In this document: positions 1-9,363 of the stretch, in pieces | How positions within the stretch are numbered: position 1 is the stretch's first letter | How the letters are laid out: every line of letters begins with the position of its first letter | Origin: Planctomycetaceae bacterium | GTDB taxonomy: Bacteria > Planctomycetota > Planctomycetia > Pirellulales > Pirellulaceae | Reading direction: 5' to 3' | Assembly: GCA_002724245.1 (NCBI GenBank) | Contig: PBOG01000039.1 | Location: forward strand, 11,342 to 56,313 | DNA length: 44,972 bases | Made by a program: the position numbers and the translations under genes | Notes under the pieces: model-generated | Databases searched by the model: none | What the model was told of the DNA's origin: nothing | The model's input: the letters and a program-made list of their open reading frames with translations, nothing else

Positions 1-45
1 TGGTTGCGACTCCGAGGACGGGTCGGAAGTAACGTGGTTTTCCAT
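1..45 (-). CDS. Possible 5' end of a leftward gene cut by the window edge
   Basis: An ATG on the minus strand at 45 opens a frame that stays open to the window edge and would encode MENHVTSDPSSESQP. A purine-rich stretch (AAGGGA) lies about 7 bases upstream of this ATG and could serve as a ribosome binding site. Only 15 codons are visible, so no family can be named. It is listed because the start plus the binding-site-like sequence fit a gene leaving the window; it may be chance. Confidence 0.3.
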   Translation of the reverse strand, partial: MENHVTSDPSSESQP

Positions 46-444
46 GACTGTTTCCCTTGACCGCGGTCAGCCTTAGATAGCGTCCGGAGACGTTCGTTAT
101 CATCGCACCAGCCCGTGTTGCGAACAACCGCAAATCACAGTGTCTGGCGTGTGCAGCGGCTCTGCGCTTTCAGCAAACGGACGATCTGCCATGCCACGTC
201 CTATCGATTGTAGTCGACCGCCAATTCGCAGGCCTTCACTTTCCATTCCACAAAAAGAGACAGTCGCCACAAGTAAGCCCAACCCCTTTCTGTTGCGACT
301 CCATAGCTGATCAATGCGACTCGAAGATTGCCACGTTTGGCGGCATGAGACTACGAAATGCCCATGTACGACGCGCGACTGAGGCAGCGCAGTGTACGCC
401 GCTCTCAGCTACCGCGCACGCCGATTTCTGCCAAAACCAGAAAC
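46..444. other. Intergenic stretch, no convincing gene
   Basis: About 400 bases lie between the end of the PSD1 gene and the possible leftward start at 45. A 60-codon minus-strand frame at 100-282 has no recognisable domain, signal peptide or ribosome binding site, and I do not regard it as a gene. The stretch probably holds the promoter of the leftward gene, but no clear -35/-10 pair could be picked. Confidence 0.5.
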
Positions 445-3400
445 CTAACTAGCTGAGATACTCTCATCGAGATTCAAGATCAGGCTACAGACGGCAGCGC
501 ATGCTGCCCATTGCGCCGCATCCAGACCAGGCTGCGCATCTCGTGCCGCCTGAGTCAGGTAAGCGTTGGCCAGGGCCTTGTTTCCACGAAACTCACGCAC
601 CCGGTCCGCATACTCGGAGAGCAGGATCTGCCGCTCCACCTCCGTCGGCTGCCGCGACGTAGCCAGTCGGAACGCAAACGCCAGCCACTCCCCTGGCCGC
701 GACCCACCGCGGCGCATCGCCCGAGCTGCCAGCACCCGCGCGGCCTCCACAAACTGCGGATCATTCAATAACACCAGTGCCTGCAACGGCGTGTTGGTAC
801 GTTCACGACGTGTCCTGCATTTGGTCCGCCCATCAGCGCCCAGGATGCGCATATTGGCTGCGGGAATCTGGCGCTTCCAATAGGTGTAGAGGCTGCGGCG
901 ATAAAGGCTGGCTCCCTTGCTCTCTGTAAATTTGGCGTTCGCCGCACCAATCGCGTTGGCGCCGAAAAGTTCCGCTGGTTGATACGGATTGACTCCCGGG
1001 CCACCCAGCTGCTGCACCAGCAGTCCACTGATGGCCAGCGCGTGGTCGCGAATCGCCTCCGCCGGCAACCGTCGCCGCGGACCGCGCCCTAGCAATCTAT
1101 TGTCCGGATCCAGACGCTGCTTTTCCGCAGTCTGCGTACTGGCCTGCTGATAGGTGGCCGACAACACAATTTTGCCAATTAACGCTTTGACATCCCATCC
1201 CGAATCCATGAAGTCGACGGCCAGCCAATCCAGCAGCGCGGCGTGACTGGGCCGCTCCCCTTGCGTACCAAAATCTTCTGACGTTTTGACGATTCCCGTG
1301 CCAAAGAGCAACTGCCAATAACGGTTGACGACCACCCGCGCCGTCAGCGGATTTTTCCGTTGTGTTAACCATTGCGCCAGCCCCAGGCGATTCCGCGGCA
1401 GCGTGTCTGCGAACGGCATAATACTCGCCGGCGGCGCGGTTTCGACGGTTTGCCCTGGCCGATCGTATTCCCCTCGGACCAGGATTCGGTTGTCTCGTGG
1501 TGATGCCATCTCAGCAGCCACCATCGTCAGCGCCGCCGACGATTCGATTGTCTTTTTCTCACCCTGCAGTTCCTTAAGATGTTTGCGCACCGGGGCAAAA
1601 CCGGGCCAGAGCGTGCGGTAATGGGCGAGGCGTTTTTCCTTTTCCCTGGGCAACGTTGCTCGCAGGACCGCCCCGGCGCTACCACTCGTGGCTACCCGAA
1701 ACGCCGCATTGCTGCCGCACCGGATGACCACCTCAAGATACTCGCCGTCCGCCATCTTCAGAGGAGTAGCCAATGCAAGAAGCATCGGCCGACCCTTCAG
1801 TTTCAAGGTCCCATCACCCTGAAATTTCAGTTCTGTCTTCTTCTCGCCCTGAACATGATGTGCCTTGACTACCTGAATCACGTCGGCATGCCGGCTTTCC
1901 CATTGCAACACGGTCAAGTTCCCTGGTTCCGGCTGCAGCCGAAATTCCACATTCTCCACCTGGGCCCCGTCGACCGCCCCCTGGGGCAGGGCATTCCGGG
2001 TGCCCGCTTTGGAGAGCACCCGCTGTGCCACGGTCTGCCGCGCTGCATCGAGGAGCTGGATCGAGGCACGATCAAGTCGTTCCGGACAACAATCCGTCCG
2101 GTTCCAGACCGCCACACTATCCACAGGAAACGCGTCTCCCAGATCAACTTCCCACCAGGCGTCACGTTCCTCATTGGTACACGAGCACGAAGAAAACTTG
2201 CCGTCCCGGTTCCCATCGAGCGCCTTGCTCGCGGGTGCTCTATAACCGACGCTCGACTGGGTCGCGTTGCCCAAGCGTGCCACGTTGACACCGCGAGAAA
2301 ACACCTCGACTTCTGACAACGTAAGAAACCCTGTCGCGCCCGCCGGCAGCGCCACACGCACGTAACGACCGCGTATCGGTTGGCTCCCGTTGGCGGCTTC
2401 TGAAGCAACGGGCATCGATCGCAACCACCAACCCGCGTCGACCTTTAATGCCCCACCGGGCACAAGCGACGCCTTTTTCCAGGAAACGGGTTTTTTCAGT
2501 TCGTCCAACCACTGTTCAAAATCAGTCGCCAATTGTGGAGGAGTCGACTGCAGTGTCTCTAGCAATTCGGGAACTTTACTGTCAATGCGTTTCAGCCGGC
2601 GCACCTGCAGCGGTGTGTAATCGCGCAATGTCGGTGCGCTCGCTCCTTTGGTATTTCCATTACCGACAAGGCCGTTAAAAAATCCGGCAAACTGATAGTA
2701 CTCGCGCTGCGTCATTGGATCGTATTTATGGTCGTGACACTGGGCACACTCGAGCGTCAAACCGAGCATTGACGTGGCAGTCGTATTGACGCGGTCCACC
2801 AGATACTTAACACGGTAGTCTTCATCAATAATGCCACCTTCATTCGACGTGGGGTTGTTCCGAATATATCCCGTGGCAACGCGCTGCGCCACGGTTGCGT
2901 TCGGCAGCAAATCACCCGCCAACTGCCAGGTGATGAACTGGTCGTACGGCAAATTCGCGTTGAACGCGCCGACCACCCAATCGCGCCATGGGTAGATGGA
3001 CCGCGGATGATCCTCAAACAGCCCATCCGTATCACCGTAACGGGCGACATCGAGCCACTCCTGCGCCATTCGCTCGCCATACGCAGCTGACTTCAAGAGC
3101 CGGTCCACCACCTTTTCACGGGATTGCGCCGATGCGTCGGAGAGAAAACCAGCCAGCTCTGCCAAGGTGGGCGGTAACCCCGTAATGTCCAGAGTGACAC
3201 GGCGCAGCCAGTGAGCCTTCAAGGCGGGGCGAGTGGGCTGCAGGCCCGCTGCTTCGAGACCAGCCAGAACGAAGCGATCAATTTCATTCCGTGGCCACGC
3301 CCCATCTTCGACCGTGGGTAGCGGTGCCCTGGTCGGCGCCACAAAGGCCCAGTGCTGCTCCCATTGTGCCCCCTGATCAATCCAGCGTCTGATCAGCGCG

Positions 3401-3687
3401 ACCTCTTCCTGGGACACTGTCAATTTTGATGCCGGCGGCGGCATCTGGTACTCCGGGTCATCACTTGACAATCGAGCTAACAGTTCGCTGCTGTCGGCAT
3501 CCCCGGCCACCAGTACACTCCGAATCGGCGTTTCCTGGTCAAGCCGCAAGTCGGCCTTTCGTTGCGCCGCGTCAGGACCGTGACAGGCGTAGCAGCGATC
3601 CGCCAACACAGGACGAATCTGCTTGCTGAACGAAACCGGATCGGCGCCGGAAAGTGTCGTCAGGAACATCAGGAGGAGCGGATTCAT
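445..3687 (-). CDS. PSD1 family protein: planctomycete cytochrome c + DUF1549 + F5/8C-like + DUF1553
   Basis: A large secreted protein of the planctomycete PSD1 group. The exact reaction is unknown; relatives are abundant in planctomycetes and are thought to work in extracytoplasmic degradation of organic matter. A hydrophobic leader (MNPLLLMFLTTLSGA) is followed by a cytochrome-type CYACH motif (Cys32, Cys35, His36). The DUF1549 region (about 130-335) ends with a second haem-type motif, CAQCHDHKYDP, with Cys314, Cys317 and His318. A discoidin-like F5/8C insert (about 430-570; WWEVDLGD) suggests carbohydrate or surface binding. DUF1553 covers about 745-1040. I chose the ATG at 3687; a GTG at 3693 is an alternative two codons upstream. 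The DUF1501 gene lies upstream on the same strand with a short gap, so the two are probably co-transcribed. Confidence 0.93.
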   Translation of the reverse strand: MNPLLLMFLTTLSGADPVSFSKQIRPVLADRCYACHGPDAAQRKADLRLDQETPIRSVLVAGDADSSELLARLSSDDPEYQMPPPASKLTVSQEEVALIRRWIDQGAQWEQHWAFVAPTRAPLPTVEDGAWPRNEIDRFVLAGLEAAGLQPTRPALKAHWLRRVTLDITGLPPTLAELAGFLSDASAQSREKVVDRLLKSAAYGERMAQEWLDVARYGDTDGLFEDHPRSIYPWRDWVVGAFNANLPYDQFITWQLAGDLLPNATVAQRVATGYIRNNPTSNEGGIIDEDYRVKYLVDRVNTTATSMLGLTLECAQCHDHKYDPMTQREYYQFAGFFNGLVGNGNTKGASAPTLRDYTPLQVRRLKRIDSKVPELLETLQSTPPQLATDFEQWLDELKKPVSWKKASLVPGGALKVDAGWWLRSMPVASEAANGSQPIRGRYVRVALPAGATGFLTLSEVEVFSRGVNVARLGNATQSSVGYRAPASKALDGNRDGKFSSCSCTNEERDAWWEVDLGDAFPVDSVAVWNRTDCCPERLDRASIQLLDAARQTVAQRVLSKAGTRNALPQGAVDGAQVENVEFRLQPEPGNLTVLQWESRHADVIQVVKAHHVQGEKKTELKFQGDGTLKLKGRPMLLALATPLKMADGEYLEVVIRCGSNAAFRVATSGSAGAVLRATLPREKEKRLAHYRTLWPGFAPVRKHLKELQGEKKTIESSAALTMVAAEMASPRDNRILVRGEYDRPGQTVETAPPASIMPFADTLPRNRLGLAQWLTQRKNPLTARVVVNRYWQLLFGTGIVKTSEDFGTQGERPSHAALLDWLAVDFMDSGWDVKALIGKIVLSATYQQASTQTAEKQRLDPDNRLLGRGPRRRLPAEAIRDHALAISGLLVQQLGGPGVNPYQPAELFGANAIGAANAKFTESKGASLYRRSLYTYWKRQIPAANMRILGADGRTKCRTRRERTNTPLQALVLLNDPQFVEAARVLAARAMRRGGSRPGEWLAFAFRLATSRQPTEVERQILLSEYADRVREFRGNKALANAYLTQAARDAQPGLDAAQWAACAAVCSLILNLDESISAS

Positions 3688-3743
3688 GAGCACGACTTAA
3701 TAACGGGTTGACGGTACCACAACAACCGGGGCAACAAACGGCG

Positions 3744-5225
3744 TCAAGCTAGAATCGGCTTGACCACTTTTCCGTGTACATCGGTCAGACGGAACCGTCG
3801 TCCCTGATGTTTAAATACCAGACGCTGGTGATCCATCCCCATCAGGTGCATCACGGTCGCTTGAAAATCGTGTACGTGAACGGGGTCCCGGGCGACATTA
3901 TACCCCACATCATCCGTCTCACCGAAACTCATACCGGGCTTGATCCCCCCCCCTGCCATCCAATAGGTAAAACAGCGCGGGTGATGATCGCGCCCGTTGG
4001 CGGCCAGCCCGGCTTTGCCCTGACTGTAAGTCGTCCTACCAAATTCTCCGCCCCAGATCACCAGTGTCTCGTCCAGCATGCCGCGTTGCTTGAGGTCGGC
4101 AACCAGCGCAGCCTGGGGCTGATCGACGTCGTTGCACTGCTTCGTCAACGCGGAAATCAATCCTCCGTGATGATCCCAGCCGCGATGGTAGAGCTGAATA
4201 AACCGTACGCCGCGTTCCGCCAATCGTCGCGCCAAGAGGCAATTGGCTGCGAACTTTCCTGGGGTCTGACACTCCGGTCCGTAGGCATCCAGCACATGTT
4301 GAGGTTCGTTGCCAATATCCGTTGCCTCTGGCACCGAGACCTGCATCCGAAACGCCATCTCGTACTGCGCAATCCGCGTCGCGATTTCCGGATCTCCGAA
4401 GGTCTCGAGTTGCAGCTGGTTCAAGGCCTCAATGCGGGCTACCATCCGTCGACGCGACGAAACGGTTTCACCAGGTTGACTATTCAGATAAAGCACGGGA
4501 GTCTTCCCGCCACGCAGCTGCACACCTTGATGGACGCCAGGAAGAAACCCACTGCCCCAGAGTTTCGTGTAGACCGGCTGGCTACCTGGCCGCCCCGTTC
4601 CGTTGGAAATGAGAACGCAAAACGTGGGGAGATTCTGGTTGGCCGTACCCAAACCGTAACCCATCCAGGCTCCCATACTGGGACGACCTGGTTGTTGGTG
4701 CCCTGTCTGGAAAAACGTGACCCCCGGATCGTGATTAATCGCTTCCGTGTGCATCGATTTAACGAAACATAAGTCATCCGCCATGCGGGCCGTGTGGGGC
4801 AATACCTCGCTGACCCACGCCCGACTTTCACCGTGCTGCCGAAACCTGAACTTCGATCGTGAAATCGGAAATGAGCTCTGCCCGGCTGTCATCCCAGTCA
4901 AACGTTGTGTCTTTTTGACAAAACCACGGTCACTCCATTGCCCGGTCTTCTCGTCGTACCGCTTGAACAGCTCTTCGCCGTGGTACTTGTCGACGACTGG
5001 TTTGTAGTCAAACAAGTCCTGTTGCGACGGAGCCCCGTTCATAAACAAAAAGATGATCCTGCGGGCCTGCGGGGCATAATGTGGCCCCCAGGCGCGGGCA
5101 CGTTCTGCAAACGCGTCCGGTGCCAGCATCGAGTGGAGCGCCAACGAGCCAATCCCCGCGCTACCCCGGCGCAACAGCTGCCTCCGGGTAACTACGTGCT
5201 TGAGAAACTCAACTGTTTCGTTCAT
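3744..5225 (-). CDS. DUF1501 protein, Tat-type leader
   Basis: A 493-residue DUF1501 protein. The family is related to the sulfatase/alkaline-phosphatase fold, is typical of planctomycetes, and is usually found beside PSD1 genes; its substrate is unknown. The N-terminus carries a twin-arginine-like leader (TRRQLLRRGSAGIGSLAL, about 13-30), so export folded through Tat is likely. Family blocks are visible: FLFMNGAPSQQDLFDYKP near the start, RGWDHHGG in the middle, and GGEFGRTT followed by NGRDHHPRCFTYW around 390-415. The downstream PSD1 gene follows after about 55 bases, consistent with a two-gene operon. The order here is DUF1501 then PSD1, opposite to the pair at 33238-37517. Confidence 0.93.
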   Translation of the reverse strand: MNETVEFLKHVVTRRQLLRRGSAGIGSLALHSMLAPDAFAERARAWGPHYAPQARRIIFLFMNGAPSQQDLFDYKPVVDKYHGEELFKRYDEKTGQWSDRGFVKKTQRLTGMTAGQSSFPISRSKFRFRQHGESRAWVSEVLPHTARMADDLCFVKSMHTEAINHDPGVTFFQTGHQQPGRPSMGAWMGYGLGTANQNLPTFCVLISNGTGRPGSQPVYTKLWGSGFLPGVHQGVQLRGGKTPVLYLNSQPGETVSSRRRMVARIEALNQLQLETFGDPEIATRIAQYEMAFRMQVSVPEATDIGNEPQHVLDAYGPECQTPGKFAANCLLARRLAERGVRFIQLYHRGWDHHGGLISALTKQCNDVDQPQAALVADLKQRGMLDETLVIWGGEFGRTTYSQGKAGLAANGRDHHPRCFTYWMAGGGIKPGMSFGETDDVGYNVARDPVHVHDFQATVMHLMGMDHQRLVFKHQGRRFRLTDVHGKVVKPILA

Positions 5226-5525
5226 TTGCTGCTATCCATCGTGGAATGGTAAACGGCCCAAGCCACTCGCTCGCCACCGTCACGCCACATATCTGGCCGA
5301 CGCCCGCACGGCCTCTGACGCATCGTAGAGGCGCAGGCCCCTCTCGCCAACACTATCTTACCTCCTCCCGGTCCGCTGCCCCCATGCCCTGTTGGGACTA
5401 CACGTCAAGGCAGGGTCGCGTTCCCGTGCTGTGACCGTACAAGCCAAGGCCGTCCGCTCCATCTATACTTGCCAAAACTCCGTCTCCACCGAACTGATCA
5501 TGTCTCCAGACAAGACAGGCTTGCT

Positions 5526-7337
5526 ATGAAATTTCTGCTTGGCACCGCACTCGCCCTGGGCACCACCGTCGTGGCCGTCATCAGTGATGTCAAATCACCC
5601 CAAACTGCCGCATCATCAGGGGTGACCAGCGTCGCCGACTACGGTGCCATTCCCAACGACGGCCAGGACGATACCGCGGCCATCCGCCGCGCACTTGCGG
5701 CCAGTGCGGGGAGCCCACAACGGACACTCTCCTTTCCGGGTGGGCGTTTCCACGTCTCAAGCCTCACGCTCCGGCGCGACGTGAGCGTGCACCTACCTAA
5801 TGGCACGCTACTGGAGGTCGCAGAGAACGCCGTCCTGCAGATCAACAGCCCCTTTCGGGCAGGGCTCTACCAGGTGTTCAGTGGCCCCGGCGACGTCCAT
5901 TTTGGTGCCGGTTCAGTGGGAGAAGTGTACCCTCAGTGGTGGGGCGCCTCGGCCGCAAACTCCGACAGCAGTCCCGCCATCAATCGGGCTATCAACTCCG
6001 CCCCGGATCTCCCGGGCATCAACATACGACTGTCGGGTGTTTTTCAGTGTCAGTCCAGGATCCACGTCAATCGCCACCGCGTCAAACTCGTCGGCGATGG
6101 CATGTACGCGACACAACTGACGTTCAACCCGGCCACCCCCGAAACGCTGTTTGAGTTTTCGCACGCCGACAAAAGCGTGCTCGCCCAATGCGCCATCCGC
6201 GACATAGGGCTGGTCGGCGCCGGCCAGTACGAAGACCGCAACCGGGTTCAGAAGGTCGGCATCAAAATCGTCGACGCCGACATTCTGGAAGTCCGCAATA
6301 TTGCCATCCACAATTGGGGCGGTAATCAGAGTATCGGACTGCAAGTACAGGGTCGCGAATTGGTTTTTGTGGAAAACATCACGGTCCTCGCAGATCTACC
6401 CATCCTGATCGACAAGAACCCTGGACTCGATTGGATCTCCATCGACCACTCCACCTTCAGGAACACCTACCTGCTGCCGATGGATCCCCATGGCGCGTCC
6501 GTACAGATCGCTTCCGGCGTGGCCTTACACAATGTCGTGTTTGATGGGACCAACGCCTGGGTGGGTGGCAAATATGGTCTCTATTGGGAAGACACTGCGA
6601 CTCAGGGTGTCAGTATGAACCTTTCTGTAAAGAACGTGCGCATGGAAAACGGCACAGCACACGGCGGCGCGATGATCCATATTGCCCACAACTACAATCT
6701 GATGAACCTGGTACTGGAGAACATCTATGGATGTGGCGGTGGGGTTGGTGGCATCTTTCTGAGAAAGTGCACCAGTGCGACCTTGCAGAACATTTTCTAC
6801 ACACCGGTGCAGGGCAATGCACCCGAGGGATATATCCCCACTGCACTGGACATTGATGAAAGCTCCACCAACGTTGTGTTGATCAACGCTTTCTGGAACG
6901 GCGGCCTGATCAAGACCGGAAAGTTGATCAAGACGTTCGGCACCAATTCGAATCCATACCGATACAATAACCGTTTGATCGAAACGTACGACCGTCCCGA
7001 TAATGGACAAGGCGAGGGGTTGGTTCTGTATGGCACCAAGACCTGGTGCTACAACGGCGTACTCGCCGATGGAGCCAACCTGGCACTCCCGGTCGGAGCA
7101 CACGCGAAAACCAAGGTTGCCACGGTCACTGTCGCCGCGTCCGGACCGGGACAAACCAACGCTGCGGCTCAGTTCATGATCGGTGGCGAGAGCGAGGTCC
7201 TGCAGGTCAGCGGCACCGAATTGACAAGCAATACCCCCGCAGAGGGTCGCCTCTGCCTGGTACCTGGGCCGCAGGTCCAGCTGCAAAACCGGCTGGGGAC
7301 GGACGTTGACGTGGTGGTCACGCTCTTCTGGCGTTAG
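5526..7337 (+). CDS. Pectate-lyase-superfamily right-handed beta-helix protein
   Basis: A 603-residue exported protein. An N-terminal hydrophobic segment (MKFLLGTALALGTTVVAV) acts as signal peptide or anchor. It is followed by the classic start of the pectate lyase superfamily beta-helix (SVADYGAIPNDGQDDTAAIR, about 35-54). The middle is rich in repeated N/V/I-containing strands, as expected of a parallel beta-helix, and several NVxxxN turns are visible. Such proteins bind or cleave polysaccharides (pectin, alginate and similar); no catalytic residues can be assigned, so the substrate is open. I chose the ATG at 5526 because it begins a clean signal peptide; the frame extends upstream to 5469 without adding anything meaningful. 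A strong inverted repeat lies 47 bases after the stop. Confidence 0.85.
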   Translation: MKFLLGTALALGTTVVAVISDVKSPQTAASSGVTSVADYGAIPNDGQDDTAAIRRALAASAGSPQRTLSFPGGRFHVSSLTLRRDVSVHLPNGTLLEVAENAVLQINSPFRAGLYQVFSGPGDVHFGAGSVGEVYPQWWGASAANSDSSPAINRAINSAPDLPGINIRLSGVFQCQSRIHVNRHRVKLVGDGMYATQLTFNPATPETLFEFSHADKSVLAQCAIRDIGLVGAGQYEDRNRVQKVGIKIVDADILEVRNIAIHNWGGNQSIGLQVQGRELVFVENITVLADLPILIDKNPGLDWISIDHSTFRNTYLLPMDPHGASVQIASGVALHNVVFDGTNAWVGGKYGLYWEDTATQGVSMNLSVKNVRMENGTAHGGAMIHIAHNYNLMNLVLENIYGCGGGVGGIFLRKCTSATLQNIFYTPVQGNAPEGYIPTALDIDESSTNVVLINAFWNGGLIKTGKLIKTFGTNSNPYRYNNRLIETYDRPDNGQGEGLVLYGTKTWCYNGVLADGANLALPVGAHAKTKVATVTVAASGPGQTNAAAQFMIGGESEVLQVSGTELTSNTPAEGRLCLVPGPQVQLQNRLGTDVDVVVTLFWR

Positions 7338-7690
7338 TTCCGCTCGTAACCGGACCATTCGGCACGCCACCGCAGCCGCCAGAGCCGTGTGTAAAACTCG
7401 ACCATTTTTACACACGGCAATTGCCAGTCTTCCAGCTGAACTACACTGTTCATGCCATCTGGCGACACCCACGCCCAGATGGCAACCGCCCTGCGCTCAC
7501 GGCGCTGCACAGCCTACGTGGCGGACCGGCTGCTTTTCACGACCGAGAGGATTTTTTGCAATCACTGCGAGCGCTCACGGGCTGTCTGGGATTTAGTAAC
7601 CCACGGGTTGTGGCAAACTCGTCTGCCGAGATGGAAGCGTCTCAGAACGAACGAGGCCACTCTTACCGCTGTTTCTTCCATTGGAGAGAT
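7338..7690 (+). other. Intergenic stretch with a strong stem-loop
   Basis: This 353-base spacer holds the 13-bp inverted repeat at 7384-7418. The downstream reading frame can be extended back to 7421, but the extension has no recognisable domain and would bury the signal peptide 90 residues inside the protein, so I treat it as untranslated. A purine-rich GGAGAG sits just before the chosen start of the next gene. Confidence 0.5.
7384..7418. terminator. 13-bp perfect inverted repeat, likely stem-loop or terminator
   Basis: GCCGTGTGTAAAA at 7384-7396 is mirrored exactly by TTTTACACACGGC at 7406-7418, with a 9-base loop. A perfect 13-bp stem with a short loop is not expected by chance in this length of DNA. 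It lies 47 bases after the stop of the beta-helix gene. The T/A tract is at the loop end rather than after the stem, so it is not a textbook intrinsic terminator; it could instead be an mRNA-end stabilising hairpin or a protein-binding site. Confidence 0.5.
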
Positions 7691-8737
7691 ATGATGAAAA
7701 AGTTGGCACTGCGGTTCACTTTGGTCACCTTGTTGATGGGCGGGGCTATTCTCAGCGGCGAAGAAAAGCCAGCTCCCAATCTGGTACCCCCTGCTTCCTG
7801 GGAAGAATGGCGAGACTACCGCCAGCGCGGTGGCGACCTCGGATCCTGGGTTGCGAAAGGCAAAACCGAGGCAATCTGGGAGGGTATTCCTGCCGGTCTT
7901 GAATACCAAGAAACCACCACCTGGGAAATCATCAACGGCGGTGACCGCATCCGGCGCAGCCACCAGATGGTCACCGAAGACGGAACCATTATCTCGGTCG
8001 GAAGCGGTAACACGTACTGGGATAAAGAATCGGGCACCGTCCGAACCCTCTATGCGGGCTACGACATGGGCAAACCCTTCACGGGTCATAATACCCTCAT
8101 CGGGTATGACAAACTGTCCGGCGCCGTACGCTGGAAATACACCGAGACAAGTCATGGCAAGACGACCGACTACCTCATTGATGTCACCCGAACAAATCGA
8201 AACACCCGAGCCAGCAGCGTTCGCAAAATCGCTGGCGGCGATCCCTGGAACTCCACCCTGACCCGGGTCAATCCGCTCGTGGCCTTGACCAGCCGCTTTA
8301 ACCTCGTCGGCACATGGCAACGCGACCTGCCGGATGGTTCGCGTCATGTCATGGCTTACACCCTAGCTCTGGATGGCCGCGCGCTCTTTCGTCAAGACCG
8401 GCAGATCAAACCAGACGGTTCCGTCGAGCAAATCGCCGCCGGCGCCATGTGGTGGAACGCTGCCCGGGGAAAAGTCTGCACCCACTTCCTGAACAGCTAC
8501 GGATCCAGTTTCATGGGAGAAATGGTGTCATTCACCTCGGATGGGGATACCGCCACACAAGTACTTCGGGCACGCGGAAGCACCGGTGCGGGAGTTGGCG
8601 TTTCCGGCACGGTCACACGCGTGCTCAAAGGCGACACGTTGGAATTTCACTACGTTGATGTAACCAGACAAGACCAGACGAGCCCGGTTGACACATCAGA
8701 GAGCTCAACCACTTTCACACGCGTCAAGGACGACTGA
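7691..8737 (+). CDS. Secreted protein of unknown function
   Basis: 348 residues. The start at 7691 (ATGATG) is chosen because a GGAGAG sequence precedes it and it opens a clear signal peptide (MMKKLALRFTLVTLLMGGAILS). I do not recognise the family. The mature part contains repeated beta-rich segments built around W, Y, T and G. The C-terminal third (LVGTWQRDLPDGS, then ALFRQDRQIKPDGS) resembles lipocalin-like or DUF1579-like barrels in which a small secreted domain starts with a GTW motif; this likeness is weak. It is preceded by a long spacer and followed by two hairpins, so it is probably transcribed alone. Confidence 0.7.
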   Translation: MMKKLALRFTLVTLLMGGAILSGEEKPAPNLVPPASWEEWRDYRQRGGDLGSWVAKGKTEAIWEGIPAGLEYQETTTWEIINGGDRIRRSHQMVTEDGTIISVGSGNTYWDKESGTVRTLYAGYDMGKPFTGHNTLIGYDKLSGAVRWKYTETSHGKTTDYLIDVTRTNRNTRASSVRKIAGGDPWNSTLTRVNPLVALTSRFNLVGTWQRDLPDGSRHVMAYTLALDGRALFRQDRQIKPDGSVEQIAAGAMWWNAARGKVCTHFLNSYGSSFMGEMVSFTSDGDTATQVLRARGSTGAGVGVSGTVTRVLKGDTLEFHYVDVTRQDQTSPVDTSESSTTFTRVKDD

Positions 8738-9069
8738 ACCATGGGCACCCGTCCTAGGTGCCACCATTCTTGAAGGGTTCCGGCCCCCGGCAGGTTGTCA
8801 GCGAGCATCCCCGGGGCCTTTTCCTATGCGCTGGCGCAGGCAGACTTCGAGCTCGTCACATCGGACTGGACATCCAGTTTCAGCATCGTATTCCGGGTGT
8901 TAATCACGAATCGGCGCGGCGCCCACAAGCCCAGGCTGACACTCCTGCTTGTTATCAGGCTGCACGGCACGCACAATCTCCAGATCCCCCTGATTGCTCT
9001 CATCCTGATTAGGGTTGTCGATTCAGTTACCGTATCCAAGTTCACGATTCACGAAGGGCGGCTACCACA
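8738..9069. other. Intergenic stretch with terminator-like hairpins
   Basis: 332 bases between the unknown secreted protein and the monooxygenase gene. A small hairpin (GGCACC 8744-8749 / GGTGCC 8757-8762) and the stronger hairpin at 8782-8822 lie in the first third. The rest has open frames on both strands, including one at 8795-9073 that overlaps the next start by four bases, but none has recognisable protein features and the plus-strand one runs through the terminator. I see no supported gene. Confidence 0.5.
8782..8822 (+). terminator. Putative Rho-independent terminator
   Basis: GGCCCC at 8782-8787 pairs with GGGGCC at 8813-8818. The stem can be extended inward by two G-C pairs after one mismatch, and it is followed directly by TTTT (8819-8822). 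It lies 45 bases after the stop of the 7691-8737 gene, the right place to end its transcript. The loop is rather long, so confidence is moderate. Confidence 0.5.
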
Positions 9070-9363
9070 ATGAGTGCCAAAATTATTGCCGAGTTCCACG
9101 TCAAACCAGAACAGATGGACGAATTCAAAAAACTGCTGGTGGAGATCCTACCTGGCACCCGCGGTTTTGCTGGCTGTATCCAGCTTGAAGTGTTCGAAGC
9201 GGAAGAAGCATCGATCCTGTTTGCCGTCTCCGAGTGGGACAGCCATGACTGTTACGACCGCTATCTCGAGTTTCGAGCTGGCGATGGGACGGTCGAAAAG
9301 CTCACGCCGTACTTGAGGGACGGCGGCTTCCAACCCTACAAAGTCGTCAGCACCGAAATTTGA
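9070..9363 (+). CDS. Antibiotic-biosynthesis monooxygenase (ABM/YgiN-type) domain protein
   Basis: 97 residues, the usual size for a single ABM ferredoxin-like alpha+beta barrel. Visible hallmarks are the first strand with a helix rich in E and K (IIAEFHVKPEQMDEFKKLL), the GTRGFAGCIQLEVFE strand pair, and the second strand SILFAVSEWDSHDCYDRYL. Members form dimers that act as cofactor-free quinol oxygenases or bind small aromatic or reactive molecules. No catalytic assignment is possible here. No signal peptide is present, so the protein is cytoplasmic, unlike most neighbours. It is flanked by unrelated secreted-protein genes and probably has its own promoter. Confidence 0.85.
   Translation: MSAKIIAEFHVKPEQMDEFKKLLVEILPGTRGFAGCIQLEVFEAEEASILFAVSEWDSHDCYDRYLEFRAGDGTVEKLTPYLRDGGFQPYKVVSTEI

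Noticed and set aside
100-282. 60-codon minus-strand open frame upstream of the PSD1 gene end
   Set aside because: No ribosome binding site, domain, signal peptide or conserved-looking pattern; such frames are frequent in this GC-rich DNA.
8795-9073. 92-codon plus-strand frame overlapping the ABM start by four bases, suggesting translational coupling
   Set aside because: It runs through the terminator-like hairpin, has no recognisable features, and its hydrophobic stretch looks like chance composition.
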